Shown in pieces: positions 1 through 13,254 of a stretch of DNA of 64,000 nt (positions within the stretch are counted from its first letter, which is position 1; every line of letters starts with the position of its first letter). Under the pieces are notes generated by a model that did no database searches, was not told the origin of the DNA, and worked only from the letters and a program-made list of their open reading frames with translations. This DNA is from Neckera pumila (taxonomy: Eukaryota; Streptophyta; Bryopsida; Hypnales; Neckeraceae), in assembly GCA_963969595.1 (NCBI GenBank), contig OZ018413.1:3722501-3786500 (forward strand). Direction: 5' to 3'. The translations under genes were made by a program, and so were the position numbers.

Positions 1-2640
1 GTGGGAGCACCAGTAGAAAGGAGCCAATTCAAAATACCAAAAATTCAAAACACCAGATCTCGGACAACGTTTTTTTTTCTTTCTTGAAACACATGCACTT
101 TCGGACAACGTTTTGACATCCACAAATACGTTTTGTATTACCAAAATGGTGATCACCACAATACCGCAGTGGGGAAATCTGAGACAAGTGAATAGTTGCA
201 CACCAGTAATCATTACCAAAGTATATCTAACACACATATCAGATCTAGAGCTCTCGTACACCTTGGTAATACTCAAGTGTTTTACCCCAGAGAGAAGCCG
301 AGGTACCGGTATTGCGTTCCCACCATAATCGGAGTGGTACATGAATGGATTACTTGAATGTGGCAATCAATTGTGCCTAGGTGTCTGAAGGAGTACATGG
401 CGGGATTTCAAAGTTCAAACCCCAAGGGCGGCACATCTTGGAGTTCATATTAATGTGGAGTGTCCTGGAAAGGAGCAATCCATACAGTTTGGTTTGCAAA
501 AGCACAAAAGGACAAAAGTATATGCTCGATGCTTTCAAGCAAAAATTCAAAGCGATTGTTGCCGTCTCGACACCATGATGACTGCCCCTTGAAGTCTCGA
601 ATTGAAAGGTGATGGTTAAGGGTATCGAGACGCAAATGTGAGTCTCAGTTGCAGGATTCCAATGTTGTTTGAGTGTCCTCGCCACTGAGGTACTGCCTTA
701 CTGCACCGTAAAGAAACTTCTGCACATTTTCAGGTGTGGAGAAGTCTACGAAGATAGCAAGAAGGGACTCGGATTCTGTACTCGGAGGCGACATCTTTAG
801 TGGCTTGCAAGCTTGCTGCCTGGTTGTCAAAGCAGTTCTTTCTCTAATTTTTTATTTATTTTTTGTGAGTTCATCGAGTTCAACAAAAGAGTAGAGTTTT
901 TGGTAAGTTCAATGAACTTTGTTATACTTGTTGAATTCACATGTGTGACACCGAATAATGGTGGGTTTTAGAGTAGCTTTTTCTACTGTTGGAGGCTCTA
1001 ATGAAAAGCTTTCATGTGATGCACTTGAGTTTCTTCAACGACTCTTCCAAAGCTGAACCCACTACTATGAGGAGGAAGATGATGGTTTACAGCATTGGAA
1101 ATTCATACTTAGACTTTGCGATTAGAGACTTGTCTTCATGCTTCCAATGGTGGAGACAAGTCTTCCTGAACATTAGGAAATTGAGAGAAGGAAAAATTGT
1201 AAAGTACTTACCCCACGACTTTTGCCCCCTCATTCCAACGTTCCAACTTAGCATTCCATAATGAAGTTATTTTTCTCCTAATGTACTCTGAAAGCCGTCA
1301 CTGATGCAGCAGAACAATTTGTTTCAATGTGCTGTTCAAATTCGGCCGGTCAGCAGTTCATTCAGACGGAGGTCTATTACATCAATATCGATGAGCTTCA
1401 AAGTTCAAAGCGACTCCCAGAACGATGGCAGACATCTTACCATCCCGTTTTCGTCAGGATGTTCTCTCGGATTTAATGCTCTGAAATCAATCTCAATATT
1501 GTTATGTTGGCAGAAATTCATAGCATCTGGCACCCTTCCAGATGGAAACTCAAATCTATCAACTGCTTCTAGTTCTGAGAGCTTTGTGCAGTTGAATGTC
1601 AAACTTTTGGCGCTCTGAATCACAGCAATATATAACAGAATTGGCATCCGAGATTGGGTGATATTCAAGAGTACAAGCAGATTTGTAGTACGGTGTACAC
1701 AATGTTGCAGGCGTACTACCTGGCTCTGTTTGATCCTCAGACAGTCGGGCTGCTTTCAGTTCAGCAGCCTCCCTGAGCAGAAAACATATGGTCAGTCACA
1801 GAAATGTCAAAGGGGACAGATACTAGTACTCTTCACTGCACAATGTTGCAAGCATGAACAGAGACTACTGGTGGCTTTAAACTTGTACTCCCGCTTGTAG
1901 GTTGGTCCTACAGTGCCAAATTTGGAAAACTGTCTTGTCAGAGTTGGGGAGTGAGTACAGTCACACATTGAAGTAGTCATTTTTGAAACATATTTTGCAT
2001 CAAATCTCAGAGAATAAAATCATTTTTTATGCATGAAAAGGATGAGGGAGCAGCAATACTTACATGACACATAATTCAACTTGTCCCAGGGATGACATCC
2101 ACTACAGTTTCAAGTACAAAATGCATAGTCTCTGCAAAACAACTGCTCTTTAACATAATGACATGAATGATTACTTAATTTTAAACTATATCCATAACAA
2201 GTTTTTCTTTCTTTCTTCCTCTTACTTCTCAAGAGAATAGAAAAAGAAAAAGAAGAAGTGGAAACATCTATTGACTCACAAGAAATTATTGTAACTTGAT
2301 GAAACATGTGGCAATGTACTTGTGACAATGCATGTCGACCAATAGATGAAATACAGGTGCCCAGTCCCGTGAAGCACAACTAAGGGATGCCAGTACAGTA
2401 ATGTGCTCAAAACAAGCTGGTGACAAAACTCCTGTCAAATCCTGAAACCTCACTGATCACGGGCTCTACACAAGACATGGTTGGCAGTTGGCACAGGTTG
2501 GCACAGCGGTGACAGAAACACGTGAGTTGAATTAATGTTCATAATTGTGTGGAATTTGAACAGCGTTCAGTTCTGCAGATGGAGAATCGGTACTAAGTTC
2601 GGATAGTTACTTGAATTGCCAAAGAGCGGCCACTTTTCAG
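1..2640. other. Intergenic, no gene recognised
   Basis: I see no gene I can support here. Short open frames occur on both strands, but none carries a known motif or is joined by convincing splice sites. The minus-strand frame around 1405-1668 has somewhat protein-like composition, but it stops abruptly and matches no family I recognise. Confidence 0.4.
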
Positions 2641-2666
2641 AGACCTTGCAGATTGCAGCAAAAACT

Positions 2667-2875
2667 GTAGTCGGAAGTCATGAGGCCGGTATTCTCAGCA
2701 ACACCGGAAGCGCCACTGAAAGATCTGCTGAATTGAGTGGACTAGTGGAAACATAGTCTAAGCAGAAAATTCATACGAATATGACTTCCGACTACTTGCA
2801 AGGATACTGAGACCAGTTCTGTGTCTTTCTAATGATCATTTCCTTGGTGTGCACAGACCATGTTTCCACTAGTGC
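2667..2875. repeat. Two interleaved inverted repeats
   Basis: Arm A (GTAGTCGGAAGTCAT, 2667-2681) is inverted exactly at 2781-2795. Arm B (ACTAGTGGAAACATAGTC, 2741-2758) is inverted with one mismatch near 2857-2874. The order A-B-A'-B' is interleaved rather than nested, so both stems cannot form in one simple hairpin. It may be the remnant of two overlapping short elements. No coding content was seen. Confidence 0.6.
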
Positions 2876-3313
2876 GCTCTAATTGATCGATGTTTTGTGT
2901 GAATTGAAGGCAGTAATATACAAGCTGTGACCCCACGAATACACACTGTTAAAAGGACGTCCAGCCCGCAATCCATTGAAAAAACACTTTCGAAAGGTGG
3001 CTGCGTTTGGAATTACGTAGTCTGAGTCTCTTTGAATTAATTGGGCTACGCTCGCTTTGCTGCCATTTTGCTTGTCTGGTAGTTGCAAGGATTACCGCAA
3101 AGTGGGGGATGTGCAAATGTTTGCCTGCGGTTGCCACCGAAAGGAGTGCTGTTGGCATGGGAACCAAATGCTTGAGCACAAATTTTCCCATCCTCTTGGA
3201 GCGTGCAATTCGGCTGAATCAGGTTTCAGTGGCAATTTGATCATTTTGATCGACACTAGGAGCAATGCAACCCAGTGAAAAAATCTGTGAGAAACAGGGG
3301 ATATTCATTCATC

Positions 3314-3460
3314 GGCAATTTCATTAAAATGGCGGTATTCCAAGTGCCACTTTGACGGTGTGCCATTTTCACCATCTAGGATAGGTATAGATTTAGAAGG
3401 GCCTTACTGAATCGTTTTTACGCCATTTAAAAGAAATATTGTCATTTTAATGAAGTTGCC
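3314..3460. mobile_element. Short MITE, GGCAATTTCATTAAAATGGC family
   Basis: About 20-bp inverted termini: GGCAATTTCATTAAAATGGC on the left and GGGCAACTTCATTAAAATGA on the right when reverse-complemented. The element is 147 bp with no coding potential. Related termini appear at 22766-23087, and a single end appears near 29441. The family is not one I can name. Confidence 0.6.
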
Positions 3461-4438
3461 CATATTCACGTATGAACTGTGGAAAAATGTATAGGGCAAT
3501 CTGTGCTGAAGAGGGATTTATGGCAAATGAATGGTTCGACAAGGAGGGCGGAGCTTGACAAGGAGGGCAATTGTTTGCCATAATTAAATCCTGACAAAAA
3601 GGGGATTGCCTGAAGTAAATGTCTAATGAGAAAATATAGAATCAATTGAGTAGATATTGTACAGATCATCCGTTAGGGCAAATGAAAACCCCGTCATCCT
3701 TGGTTATGATGATTTTCTCAACTAGCAAGGAATTGTAAAAAATAATTTGCTTCCAAAATGAACACCACATTTCCTAGTGGTGGTTTATGCACAGATTTTA
3801 ATTCCAGGTTTTGGAGTATTTTTTATATTGGAATTTTAAATAAAGAAGCCCAAGACCTTTTCAAGAGCCATTTATGACTCCTAGGAATATATTCCAAGTC
3901 ATTTGGCAACAAGAAGAACAAATTCACTAGGGTGGCAACCTAGTATCATTGTTATACCTTGGTATATATATTAGTGGATTTCAAGCCATATGAGCATGCT
4001 AGATCTAATGTATGCAAGATTAATTTACTTGGTGTTTATTTGCTTAAGTCTTTCATCATAGTTTTGTATTGAATATTCTTAACTTTATATATGAATGTCT
4101 AGGTAACTTAGCATCATTTCATTTTAAAATAAGTTAAGAACATTTTAACCTTGTTAATTTGTTTTGAATAGATTATTTTATAAAAAATAATATCTTAACT
4201 ATAAATAGGTGAAGATTAATGGTGAAGAATGAATTGGGAAGTGCCACATGTGTTCCACAATCTTCTCCCAGTGACACCCAATGCTATTGCTTATTAGTAT
4301 TGCAAAAGGGGGACTTAACAAATAATTTTATAATGATGCTTTCTCAAAAGTTGTGCTTGCAAGATTCTTGCTTGGGATGGATCAGCTTCCTTTTCAAAAT
4401 TCTAGGTACAATTACTTTTACACAACTCAAGGCTTAAA

Positions 4439-5160
4439 GGGTCGTTGCAAGAATGACCTTCCGTTTTTGTTCCATTTTGGCTAGTACTTCTAGTACTATG
4501 AGCTTTTACATACAAATTTTTAAAAATAAAATAAAATATGGATAATTAGTATGACACTAAAAATAGCATATCACCAAAATTTCAGACCTAAAAAAAATCT
4601 AGGTCAAAAGTTATTCACAAAAAAGATGAGTTGAAATTTTGAAGAAAATACATACTTTGACGTTTTAATTTGTAAAAAATAGGAAAAATAATTTAAAAAA
4701 AAAACAAAACATGCCATTTGGGAAGACTTCATGATAATGATATTTCACCAAAAAAATAATGTTGAAACTATCTTCAATGCTCGGAATTGCGTGCACAAGG
4801 GAGCCCTCTTTGCATGGACATAGAGGATATAAAATAAAATTATTTTTTAATGCCCCTTGGTAGAAACATGAGTTCCTACTATGGGAATAGACCATAGAAA
4901 TTTCAGCTCCATATCATTAAATTTGAGGACTCCTTACGTAGTAAAAACCCCTAAAACTCAAAACGTGACATATTAGTTTATATGATTTTTAAATATAAAA
5001 TGATTTTTGAAAATTTCTGAAAAAATAAGATACGATTAAGAAGAATCTCCAATAAAAATTTCAAGTTCATGCGAGTCATGCTTCAAAAGTTATGGCAATA
5101 GGAAGCTTCGACATTGCTTTTGTGACAATGTTTCAGTACCGGTCTTTCTTGCAATCATCC
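4439..5160. mobile_element. MITE-like element, GGGTNNTTGCAAGAA family, copy 1
   Basis: It begins GGGTCGTTGCAAGAA and ends with the inverted form of GGATGATTGCAAGAA. The interior of about 690 bp is AT-rich and non-coding. Three more copies with the same ends and similar length (670-715 bp) lie at 14320-15026, 16022-16693 and about 23559-24273. Constant length and shared termini indicate a non-autonomous DNA transposon family. The superfamily cannot be assigned because the target-site duplication is unclear in this copy. Confidence 0.65.
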
Positions 5161-6774
5161 AAAACCAATGAAGATTTCCATCAACACTCTTGGAAAGAGT
5201 ATCCAAATTCTTATATGTACAATCTCAAGCTCACATCAAGTACCAAAAGTACATGAAGAAATCGGTATTGTCCACTCAATAAGCGTTGTGCACGTTCTTT
5301 ATTGTGAATGTCAACTTTTGAGCCTTTTTCTAGAGTTGCCACCTACAGTTGAGAAAGGTGAAATTTCACAACAATTAAAGAACATTACAAATGCAAATCT
5401 AAAAGGTGATAAGCATATGTTAAATAGTGTATTGCACTTTGAACCTTGGTCCCATAGAACTTGGAAAAGCAACAAAATACTCAATATTTGGCCTTCTTTA
5501 CTTTCGGAAAGTGCATTAAAATCCAGAACTGAAACACTACATTTACTTAGGCCAACTTAAAACCGAAAAACTCAATGAGGTGTTGAGCCAAAAGGGCAAA
5601 CTTCACAGGGAAAAGAGCCGAAGGATGAAGAAGCACCCTTTCACGACTTCCGTCTCGATCACAGTACAAACTTTGTCTCTATTGAATCGGTGCTGTTGTA
5701 TGGCCGTTCAGATGAGCCCCAACGTTTTCCTTGAGAGATTCCATCAGAAAATTAGCTTATTAGCCTACTCTTCCACCGCTGAGATGATCTTCAACAAACA
5801 AGGTCCGGAAGTCAATCTTACATCTCGCCCGTCCGATTCTTGAATCTCTGCTTTAATCTGTACAGCAAACGGTTATGCAATGGAGGAATTCTTGTTCTTT
5901 TTTGAAGCAAGTGAAGGCCGAGCTTCATTGCAGAGAATGGAGGAGCTTTCAAAGTATGCCGTTTTCAGGGCTATGTAGTTTTCAGGTAACGACACCTTTT
6001 CTAGACATTGGAAAGGTTGTTGACCCAAATTGCGACATATGGAAGTCAGAGATTTATCCAGCTTGATTCTGAATTCTTGAGTCATATTTTGAGTCACAAT
6101 TAGGTCCACACCACTATTAAGTCCTCCTACTTTGTTACTGTAGTAGTAGCTGAATTTACAGTAAGCAAGCTTACCCAGACTTATTCCCAAACAATATGCA
6201 TAACCCTGCCTTGATCTATCCTCCTTTTATCTCCCAAGTCCAAGTTAGTTTCTGTCATTCTTCACTGCAGGATGGCGATGATCTCCATGATGACATGCCC
6301 AAATAATAACCCACCAGATTCTTGATTCTGCGATGTTGATAACCACGAGTTTTTTCACATGCTAGATGCTTGTCCTGAACCAATGAACATAATACAAACT
6401 GGATTCATTTCAAGTAAAAGCTACCATAAGGTCGCAAAATCACTTCCCAAAAAAACAAGAAACTCGATTTCCAAATTGCTTTATATTACATTGCATCAAC
6501 ATCGTCAGCTTGAACATTTAAACACCTTTTAAACGTTACAAACCTTTCACACGTTACATGTCATACTTTATGACGTTTTCCTAACCATTGTTGGTCTCCC
6601 TGACCAGTGGTCATGTCAAAAAATTCCTGAATGGATAAATAGATACTGAAGAAGCACAGACCTTATTTGTAATTCCAACCCATGAAATCAACTCATCAAT
6701 AAGACGATGTTGCAGTCCTAATCTCCATAGAGTAATATGTCCCATAGTTGGCTGGAAGTTGCATGCTCCTTAAA
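5161..6774. other. Intergenic and 3' flank of the MICU gene
   Basis: No supported gene. The plus-strand frame at 5168-5560 (130 codons) has no recognisable domain and low-complexity composition. The part just above 6774 downstream of the MICU stop should include that gene's 3' untranslated region (minus strand). Confidence 0.4.
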
Positions 6775-9700
6775 TCAAAAGTTCCATGGCTTCTGGCAGT
6801 TGCTTGTACAGTTCCACCAACATTTGAGGAACTGGACAATTCCAGTATCAGTTGGATCGGCAAGATCCCTTTCCCTACGCTGTAGCACGCCCAGAAACTC
6901 CTCCATGCTAAGGACACCATCATTATCAGTATCGAAAATGTGAAATATTACATCCACCACTGCATCCGAAATTGGCGTATGGCAAATCTGCAATTCATTG
7001 CACACATACATGAAGGTCAGTTTGTATCTGTAAATACATATTGAGGAGCATTAAATTCCGTGAATGAAAGAACGTTAAGGTCAGCAACGCGCACATACTT
7101 ATCCAATAATGAGACCAAACACATATGGTATATCTGGATTAACGAGCAAACTTGAAATCACGTCATTGTCGCAGACCTTAGCAGCAGCACGCTGAACATC
7201 ATTCTTCGACAATTTTCCCGAAATCTTGCCAAAGCTGGAGATTGCCAATGCCATTACTGGAATCTTCTTGCGCAGTTCTGCAAATTGTATGAACTCCTGC
7301 AACAGAGACCAATACACAATATCGATGGATCATAAGGATCTTCTAATGGCCGTGGTTTCAGGTACTATTCAAGTGGGTAGATTTGAAAAAATTTCAGAGC
7401 TCTAAATATTTTTTAAGGACAGGCATCCTGGAGCCACTAGAGAAATTTGCATCTTGTCAGCGTGCTAATATTTCACTTCGTGAGATTGTGGTCCCAATCT
7501 TTAAGTATCTCAATGGTCAAATAACAAGCGACTAGATTTCCTCGAACTCATACAAGAAGTGGCCTCACCTCCAATGTAATTCGCATTGAGGCAAGGTGAG
7601 GAATACTTGTAAGATCCTGGACACGATCCAGGTAGTGATTCGTCTTTGACAAGTCTGCGGAGGCTGACATCGACAAACCAAAATCCGTAGCAGAGATGGT
7701 CCCTTGGTTATCATAGTCATAATGAGCAAATTCGAGACGAATAATCTGTTGCACGGATTCAAAATGAAGCACTGTCATATATTTATCGATTAATAAAAAT
7801 GTAAGGATCAAGGTTTACACAAAACAGAGAAAATAGAAATCTACACGACGCATACCTCTTTATGAAGGTCCTTCAGGAAATCCTCAAACTGTGCCATTGG
7901 AAGTTTACGCTTCCCATCCTTTCCAAAAAAGAGTTCTACCAGACCAGCATTCTCAACCTCTCCAGTTACAAGCAATCCAGTGCGACGACCTTCCGAATGC
8001 GTTCTGCCAAATCGATTTTGATCCCGCATCCACGCCATCACTTTTTTAAATTCGTCCCTGTCAATCACCCTGCGACAACAAAGATCAAGATCCATTGCTG
8101 CATTAGATTTTGCCGTAATATATGGAGAATCGGAGAAATTCTGAAACCTAGTATCAATATAAAGGTGAATCTTCTTTAATTGTAATAATTACGAAATCCT
8201 TCCACATCGTCATAATCGTTAAAATAGTGACAGTTCAAGAAAGTTAGGCACTTTTTCAGACGCCCATCCGGAACCTCAGATCTGTAACAGGCCTAATTTT
8301 GCACTTGTATGACAGAATTTTGGCGCTCGGAACCATGCCATTTTAACAACTGTGACCACCCACGTAATCCATACCTCCCGAGGACATTCGTGGTGAACAC
8401 TTCAGGACCAAGTTTCACAGGTCAATTAACAAGTCAGACCAAATCATGAATTTGAAACACAAAGCTTACCCGTCTCCGTCCAAATCAAACATTCGGAAAG
8501 TTGCCCTGAAGTTCTTTTCTGGGATGCTCAAAATTGTGATAAAGAATATGTACCTGGCCAGCACAAGGACATGAGAAGCTTTCGGCATGCCACATTGGAG
8601 ACAAACTTGACGAAAGTTTCACCTGGTGCGACACTGTCAATAGATCGTAGTGCTAAAGTCGTCACCTACAATGAAACGTCTTACGGAAACCTACTCTGGA
8701 AACGAAATCAGTCCGTCGCCATTTGTGTCGAACAGCATGAAGAACTTGGAGGGAGGGCACTTCACTTCTCCTGGAGACCTCTCGAAGGCAAGATAACCCT
8801 CTCTCACCACAGATGAACCAGTCGGAGGAAACACTGGAACGATCGCTCTCATCAAATCTCCGGCTGTCATGTAAATGTAGCCTTCCTCAGTGCGCACTGA
8901 AGAGAAATAGTAGAAGACCTGATAAGATTTTCGAGAAACTCATAGTCAGTGATTGCAAAATCAAGAATACACCAGTTCGGAAGAGAGACACGAGAATCAT
9001 AACACCACAGCATCGTGGAATATTTTGCAACGGAAACAAGAATGTCTCATATAAGGTGAAAGATACTAAATCTGTTTAAGACCTGATCCTGTCTCCAATA
9101 CTGACCCGTCACCAACAGGATCTAATCTATTTATTCACTTGATTGGACCTATTGATTCATGGTAAGCATGAATTGGCAGAATATCTATGGCCGCTGATAT
9201 TTATACAGTAATGGGGTTGTCTACAACTTCCCACATTTGAAATGCATAAGAAATTCATACACGCTGATAAATATTTGACACAACCAAATTTGACTCTTTA
9301 TCTCGACGTGATCTCTCCACAGCTCTCCACTGACCTCTCAAAAATTATACTCGTACATATTGATTAAAATGCTTAAATTGACGTAAATGTTATCCTCTAC
9401 CCTAGAAGACCTCAGTTACGACTATATAGGTATTGAATGTCTACCTTCTCAGGAGGACTACGCAAACGAAGTCGCCTCTCATAATTAAAGAAAATACGCC
9501 GCCTGTACTCATCTACAACCAAGAAAGCAGCTGTTCAATACATCGATATAATCAAATGAAAATTCCACACACCACACCTCAAAAAATCACCACTGATACC
9601 TTAAACCACTGTGTAAGACCCAAATTAGTGGAAAATTCAGGAAATGGCTATGGCGACCTAAAGCAAACGACCTCCTCTGCAGGAAGGAACAAGATGCCAT

Positions 9701-10110
9701 TTTAGGGCGTACTAATTCATAGTATATGTATCACTGTTTGCTTGCTCAATTAAAACCTCTCAGATTTATATTAATCGGTGCTCGTGTAAGCAGAAAGAAT
9801 AGGAGCACTCACCACTGAGATAAAAGGTGGGTTTCGAGAGCTTCGATTCGGGGGTTTTGCCCATCGGAGAAGATAAGTCTCGCTCCGCACCTTTACAGAA
9901 AGCCACTCCGTCCGATCGCCGCCCCAAATCCATTGCCACTACACCTGCCATTAACGCCGCTCCCCATACTGCCAACACATTTTGGCTGCTGCTGCTGCTG
10001 GATTCTCCGGAGCTTCCACTGCTGCCCAAGCAAGTGGCTGGAAGCCATCGTGCGACTGGCGCCCGCTGCTCCAAGAAAACCCTCGTCAAAGTCCGGCTTG
10101 AAGATTTCAT
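6775..10110 (-). CDS. MICU: Mitochondrial calcium uptake protein, MICU-type EF-hand
   Basis: MICU proteins sit in the mitochondrial intermembrane space and gate the calcium uniporter MCU through EF-hand calcium binding. Minus-strand exons, read by GT-AG junctions with consistent phase: 9813-10110, 9445-9512, 8695-8918, 8470-8553, 7856-8069, 7569-7745, 7177-7296 and 6775-6987. They sum to 1,398 nt (465 aa plus stop), close to the length of known plant MICUs. The Arg/Ser-rich start (MKSSSRTLTRVFLEQRAP) and a following hydrophobic stretch fit a mitochondrial presequence and membrane anchor. Canonical EF loops are DTNGDGLISFPE (exon 3), DLDGDGVIDRDE (across exons 4-5) and DTDNDGVLSMEE (exon 8). 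A degenerate loop, YDYDNQGTISATD, lies in exon 6. Family landmarks include MTAGDLMRAIVPVFPP, REGYL and FGKDG. The start ATG at 10110 is the first in frame. Three canonical loops match my recollection of plant MICU rather than two-loop animal MICU1. No frameshift was seen. Confidence 0.9.
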
Positions 10111-11105
10111 GATGATTCTTTCGATTCAAAACGCCCACCCTCTCACCACTCTCTCACGTCACGACCCGGCACGCTCGCCACACTCATGATAGGAAATTCG
10201 AAACATCATCACTTCGATCTGAAACCTCTCGCGGTCCAATTTGCATATGCATTCAGTGCGCAGCAACCGAAAACTAACAAGAACCACCCGGAAAAATATT
10301 ACAAAAATCTCCCCAAATTGCAAAAAAATATTTGAAATTTACAAATTTCAAAGCAGACTCTTCGTTTCTTACTAAAAAATTAGGGAACTTATTAAACCCA
10401 AAAACAAATTCTCCAGAGCTGTAACAACGAGCTTAATCCTTTGTCTATGGTGGGAGACTGCGAGAGGATGTACTGGCAGATTCAACAAAACAGACTAGCA
10501 CAACCAGAATCGCAGTCGCTGCCAACGAGAAACTCGTTTGGAGCTTGACGGAAGCTTGACGGAAGCTGGTTTAGGGAACATTCTCAGTTTAATTGGGGAC
10601 GATATCTTCTCTTTCAGTGTTGGTATAGAAGACTTTGAAATTGGACTCCTCGTTGGGCAATTTGAATAAGGTGTCCCTGCTTTGAAACATTTAATTGCAA
10701 CATTTTTCGTTCTCTAACACTTTTAAAAATGGCCTTGAAATGAACATTCTATGATTTAAATCCACCACAACTTTTCAAAAGCAACCAATGAGAAGTGATG
10801 GCTTTTCAAAGCAACCAATGAAAGGTTGAAACATTTTGTATGTTTCAAGGGTTTTTATTCAAGGTGAGTCTCATGTTATGAATATGCTAATCTAAATTCT
10901 CAATTTGAAAATTTGTAAAATCTTTCTAGAGGGTCGAAACATTACAAAACAACTTGGATTGCAATTGTGTTGAACTTGCTAATAAGCTCATTAATTTTTT
11001 GGGGTCACAATTTTACCTTTGAGAATTAGTATTGTTTTTAGGTGTTTCTGCTTTGAAGGGTATATATTGTAGTTTTCAATGTATTTATAGAAAATACTAG
11101 TATGT
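10111..11105. other. Upstream region of the MICU gene, then AT-rich intergenic
   Basis: 10111-10250 is less AT-rich than its surroundings and should hold the MICU promoter and 5' untranslated region (read on the minus strand). Beyond that the sequence is AT-rich with no gene or clear element. Confidence 0.4.
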
Positions 11106-11109
11106 CCTT

Positions 11110-13250
11110 GTGTCGTTGCTACGGTCAAAATAAAAGCAAAAGACTAATTTTTTAATTCAAAATTAATTTCCTTATACACAAAGAAGTTGCATTCTTAACA
11201 CAAATAGAAAGTTCTATGCACAAAGGATTGCTAGCTAGGAAAATGCGGTTTTGCTTGCGTTTGGACACTCATGATGCAAAAGTTATGTTTTTTCTAAAAT
11301 ACTAAAATAAAAGGTAATTTAATTCAGTTTTTTGATCTTTATAAAATCTTAAAATTCAATCATTGTTATACAAAAGCTTTAAACATTGCGAAACAAAGTC
11401 CGTGTGCACCCCTCCTCACCAATAGCTTTCGAGTGGTACCAAGAGAGTTGCTGAACGCCTCGCGACTTGTTACATCTCAACATATCAAACAAACAATAAT
11501 GGTATCTAAATATAGACTAGTGTGCCATGTGCCATTGCCACAACCAAAATAAAAGTAAAATAATTTTCTAATTTTTTTATTCATTAAAACTTTGAAATTT
11601 AAGAATTTCACATCGTAGTGTGAGAGGTTGCATTCTTGGTACAAATAAAAAGTTGTATGCACAAAGGGGTGCAAGGAATTTGTTTCGCGGTGTTTGGACA
11701 TGCGATGTGAAAGTTATATTTTCTCATAAAGGCCCATTGTCCCCTAAAAGCCCATTCTCCCTTTGGGGGACAAATGGGATTTCGGGTAGGTACCTACGGC
11801 TGAAATTTTGTTGTTATTTTTTAAAACTTTTTTACAAGATAGAGAAATTGCTAAGCTTTGTGAGTATGTCATTTTTATCAATTGGTGCTTCGGAAAAAGT
11901 TATGCCCAAATAAGCTCAAAACAAGGGACTGAGGGCAGCAAAAAAAAATTTGCGATTTAAATTTTTTTTTTTTTTTTTTCTTATAGATTATATTTTTTTC
12001 TGTGCGGAAAGTTTTGATTCATTTCATTTGGATTTGTTATGAGAAAGTTATAGACAATCTTGTTTTTCGGGCACTTAGAGCATCTTCCCGAAAAAAATAA
12101 CTTGTAGGATTCATTTTTGAATGCAATTTTAACAATTTTTCAAAGAAACAAGTTCCACAAGGTTTAGTTTTTTTGCTCAAACAATCTCACCATTGGGATT
12201 AGTGCTTTTTAATTTCATACAAAAGATATTAATATTTTAGATTTTCCTTCTATCTTGTACCTACTTCTACTTAACAATTATTGTAGTAATGAAAATGAAG
12301 TTTTTTTGGATTTTCTTTTTTTTCTTTAGATTCTCAACTCATTTTTCTAGTATAGAGATTTAAAGACCAGAACCCTGTAGTGCAAAAAATTTAAGTTAAA
12401 AATGTTCAAAGTCATAAAATTTAGTCCCACAATGTGTTGGAAAAACTTGTTTTTTTCACTTTAAACGCAGATATCTTGCAATCTATGTGGTCAAAAATTC
12501 TGAAATTTTTTCTACACATTCTTATACTAGTTAGGTGTAAGATCCTGTGGTTAGATGTGCAAAAAAAACAATTTTCAATTTTTTTAATTCTTTGCTATAG
12601 AAATGACAGTTTTGAGTGTTTTTTGGCAGAAAAAAGGCCTTGGGCCTTTAGGAGATAAAAGATAGTTTTGTTCCATTTTTTAATTTTAAAAAATCCATAA
12701 GTTTCACACTAAAAGTCCAAACTATATTTTAAGTCATTTAAGCAATTTTTAAGCAATTTTTAAGATTTTAGATGTCAAATACCTTACACTATCATAGGAC
12801 TTGCAATGTAAAAGTTATGCTTATTCCAAAATAAAAGATAATTTAATTCAAATTTTTGATTCATGAAAACTTTGAAATTCAATAACTTTCAAACCATAGT
12901 TCCAAACCGCGCCACAAAACAAAATCCATGCACTCTTCCTTGCCAAGAACTTTTGAACACCAAACACTTCATAGTTTGTTAGATCTCAACATATCAAATA
13001 AATAAAATAAAACTAAACTAAATTAAACTAACTAACTAATTTAATGTATAGAGTAGTGTGCCTTGTGCCATTGCCATAGCCAAAATAAAAGTAAAAATAA
13101 CTTTTTGATTTTTTAGTTCATTAAAGCTTTGAAATTCAAGAATTTTCACACCGCAGTGTGAGAGTTTGCGTTCTTGGTACAAATAGATAGTTCTATGCAA
13201 AGGCTAGTTGTTTGGTGGCATTTGAACATGCAATGTGAAAGTTATGGTTA
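11110..13250. repeat. Diverged tandemly repeated block hosting TTAA elements
   Basis: Similar segments recur at about 11110-11290, 11510-11710 and 13050-13245 (shared wording such as GTGCCATTGCCA, CCAAAATAAAAG, GCATTCTT and ACAAATAGA). A second module around ACATCTCAACATATCAAA at about 11470 recurs near 12985. The spacing is enlarged where the TTAA element at 11741-12654 is inserted. No coding content was found. Confidence 0.55.
11741..12654 (-). mobile_element. TTAA-type element, subfamily B, decayed copy
   Basis: It starts CCCCTAAAAGCCC with a subterminal near-palindrome (CTCCCTTTGGGGGACAAATG) and ends ...GGGCCTTTAGGAG. It is collinear with the intact copy at 17973-18873 in the opposite orientation, and 914 bp long. 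The flanking target is degraded (TTGT on the left, ATAA on the right). No transposase is present, so the copy is non-autonomous. Confidence 0.7.
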
Positions 13251-13254
13251 ATTT

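Noticed and set aside
1405..1668. Possible gene fragment on the minus strand
   Set aside because: Composition is protein-like, but it has no recognisable motif, no supporting splice sites and an abrupt stop.
5168..5560. 130-codon plus-strand frame
   Set aside because: No domain, low-complexity composition, AT-rich intergenic setting and no flanking exon signals.
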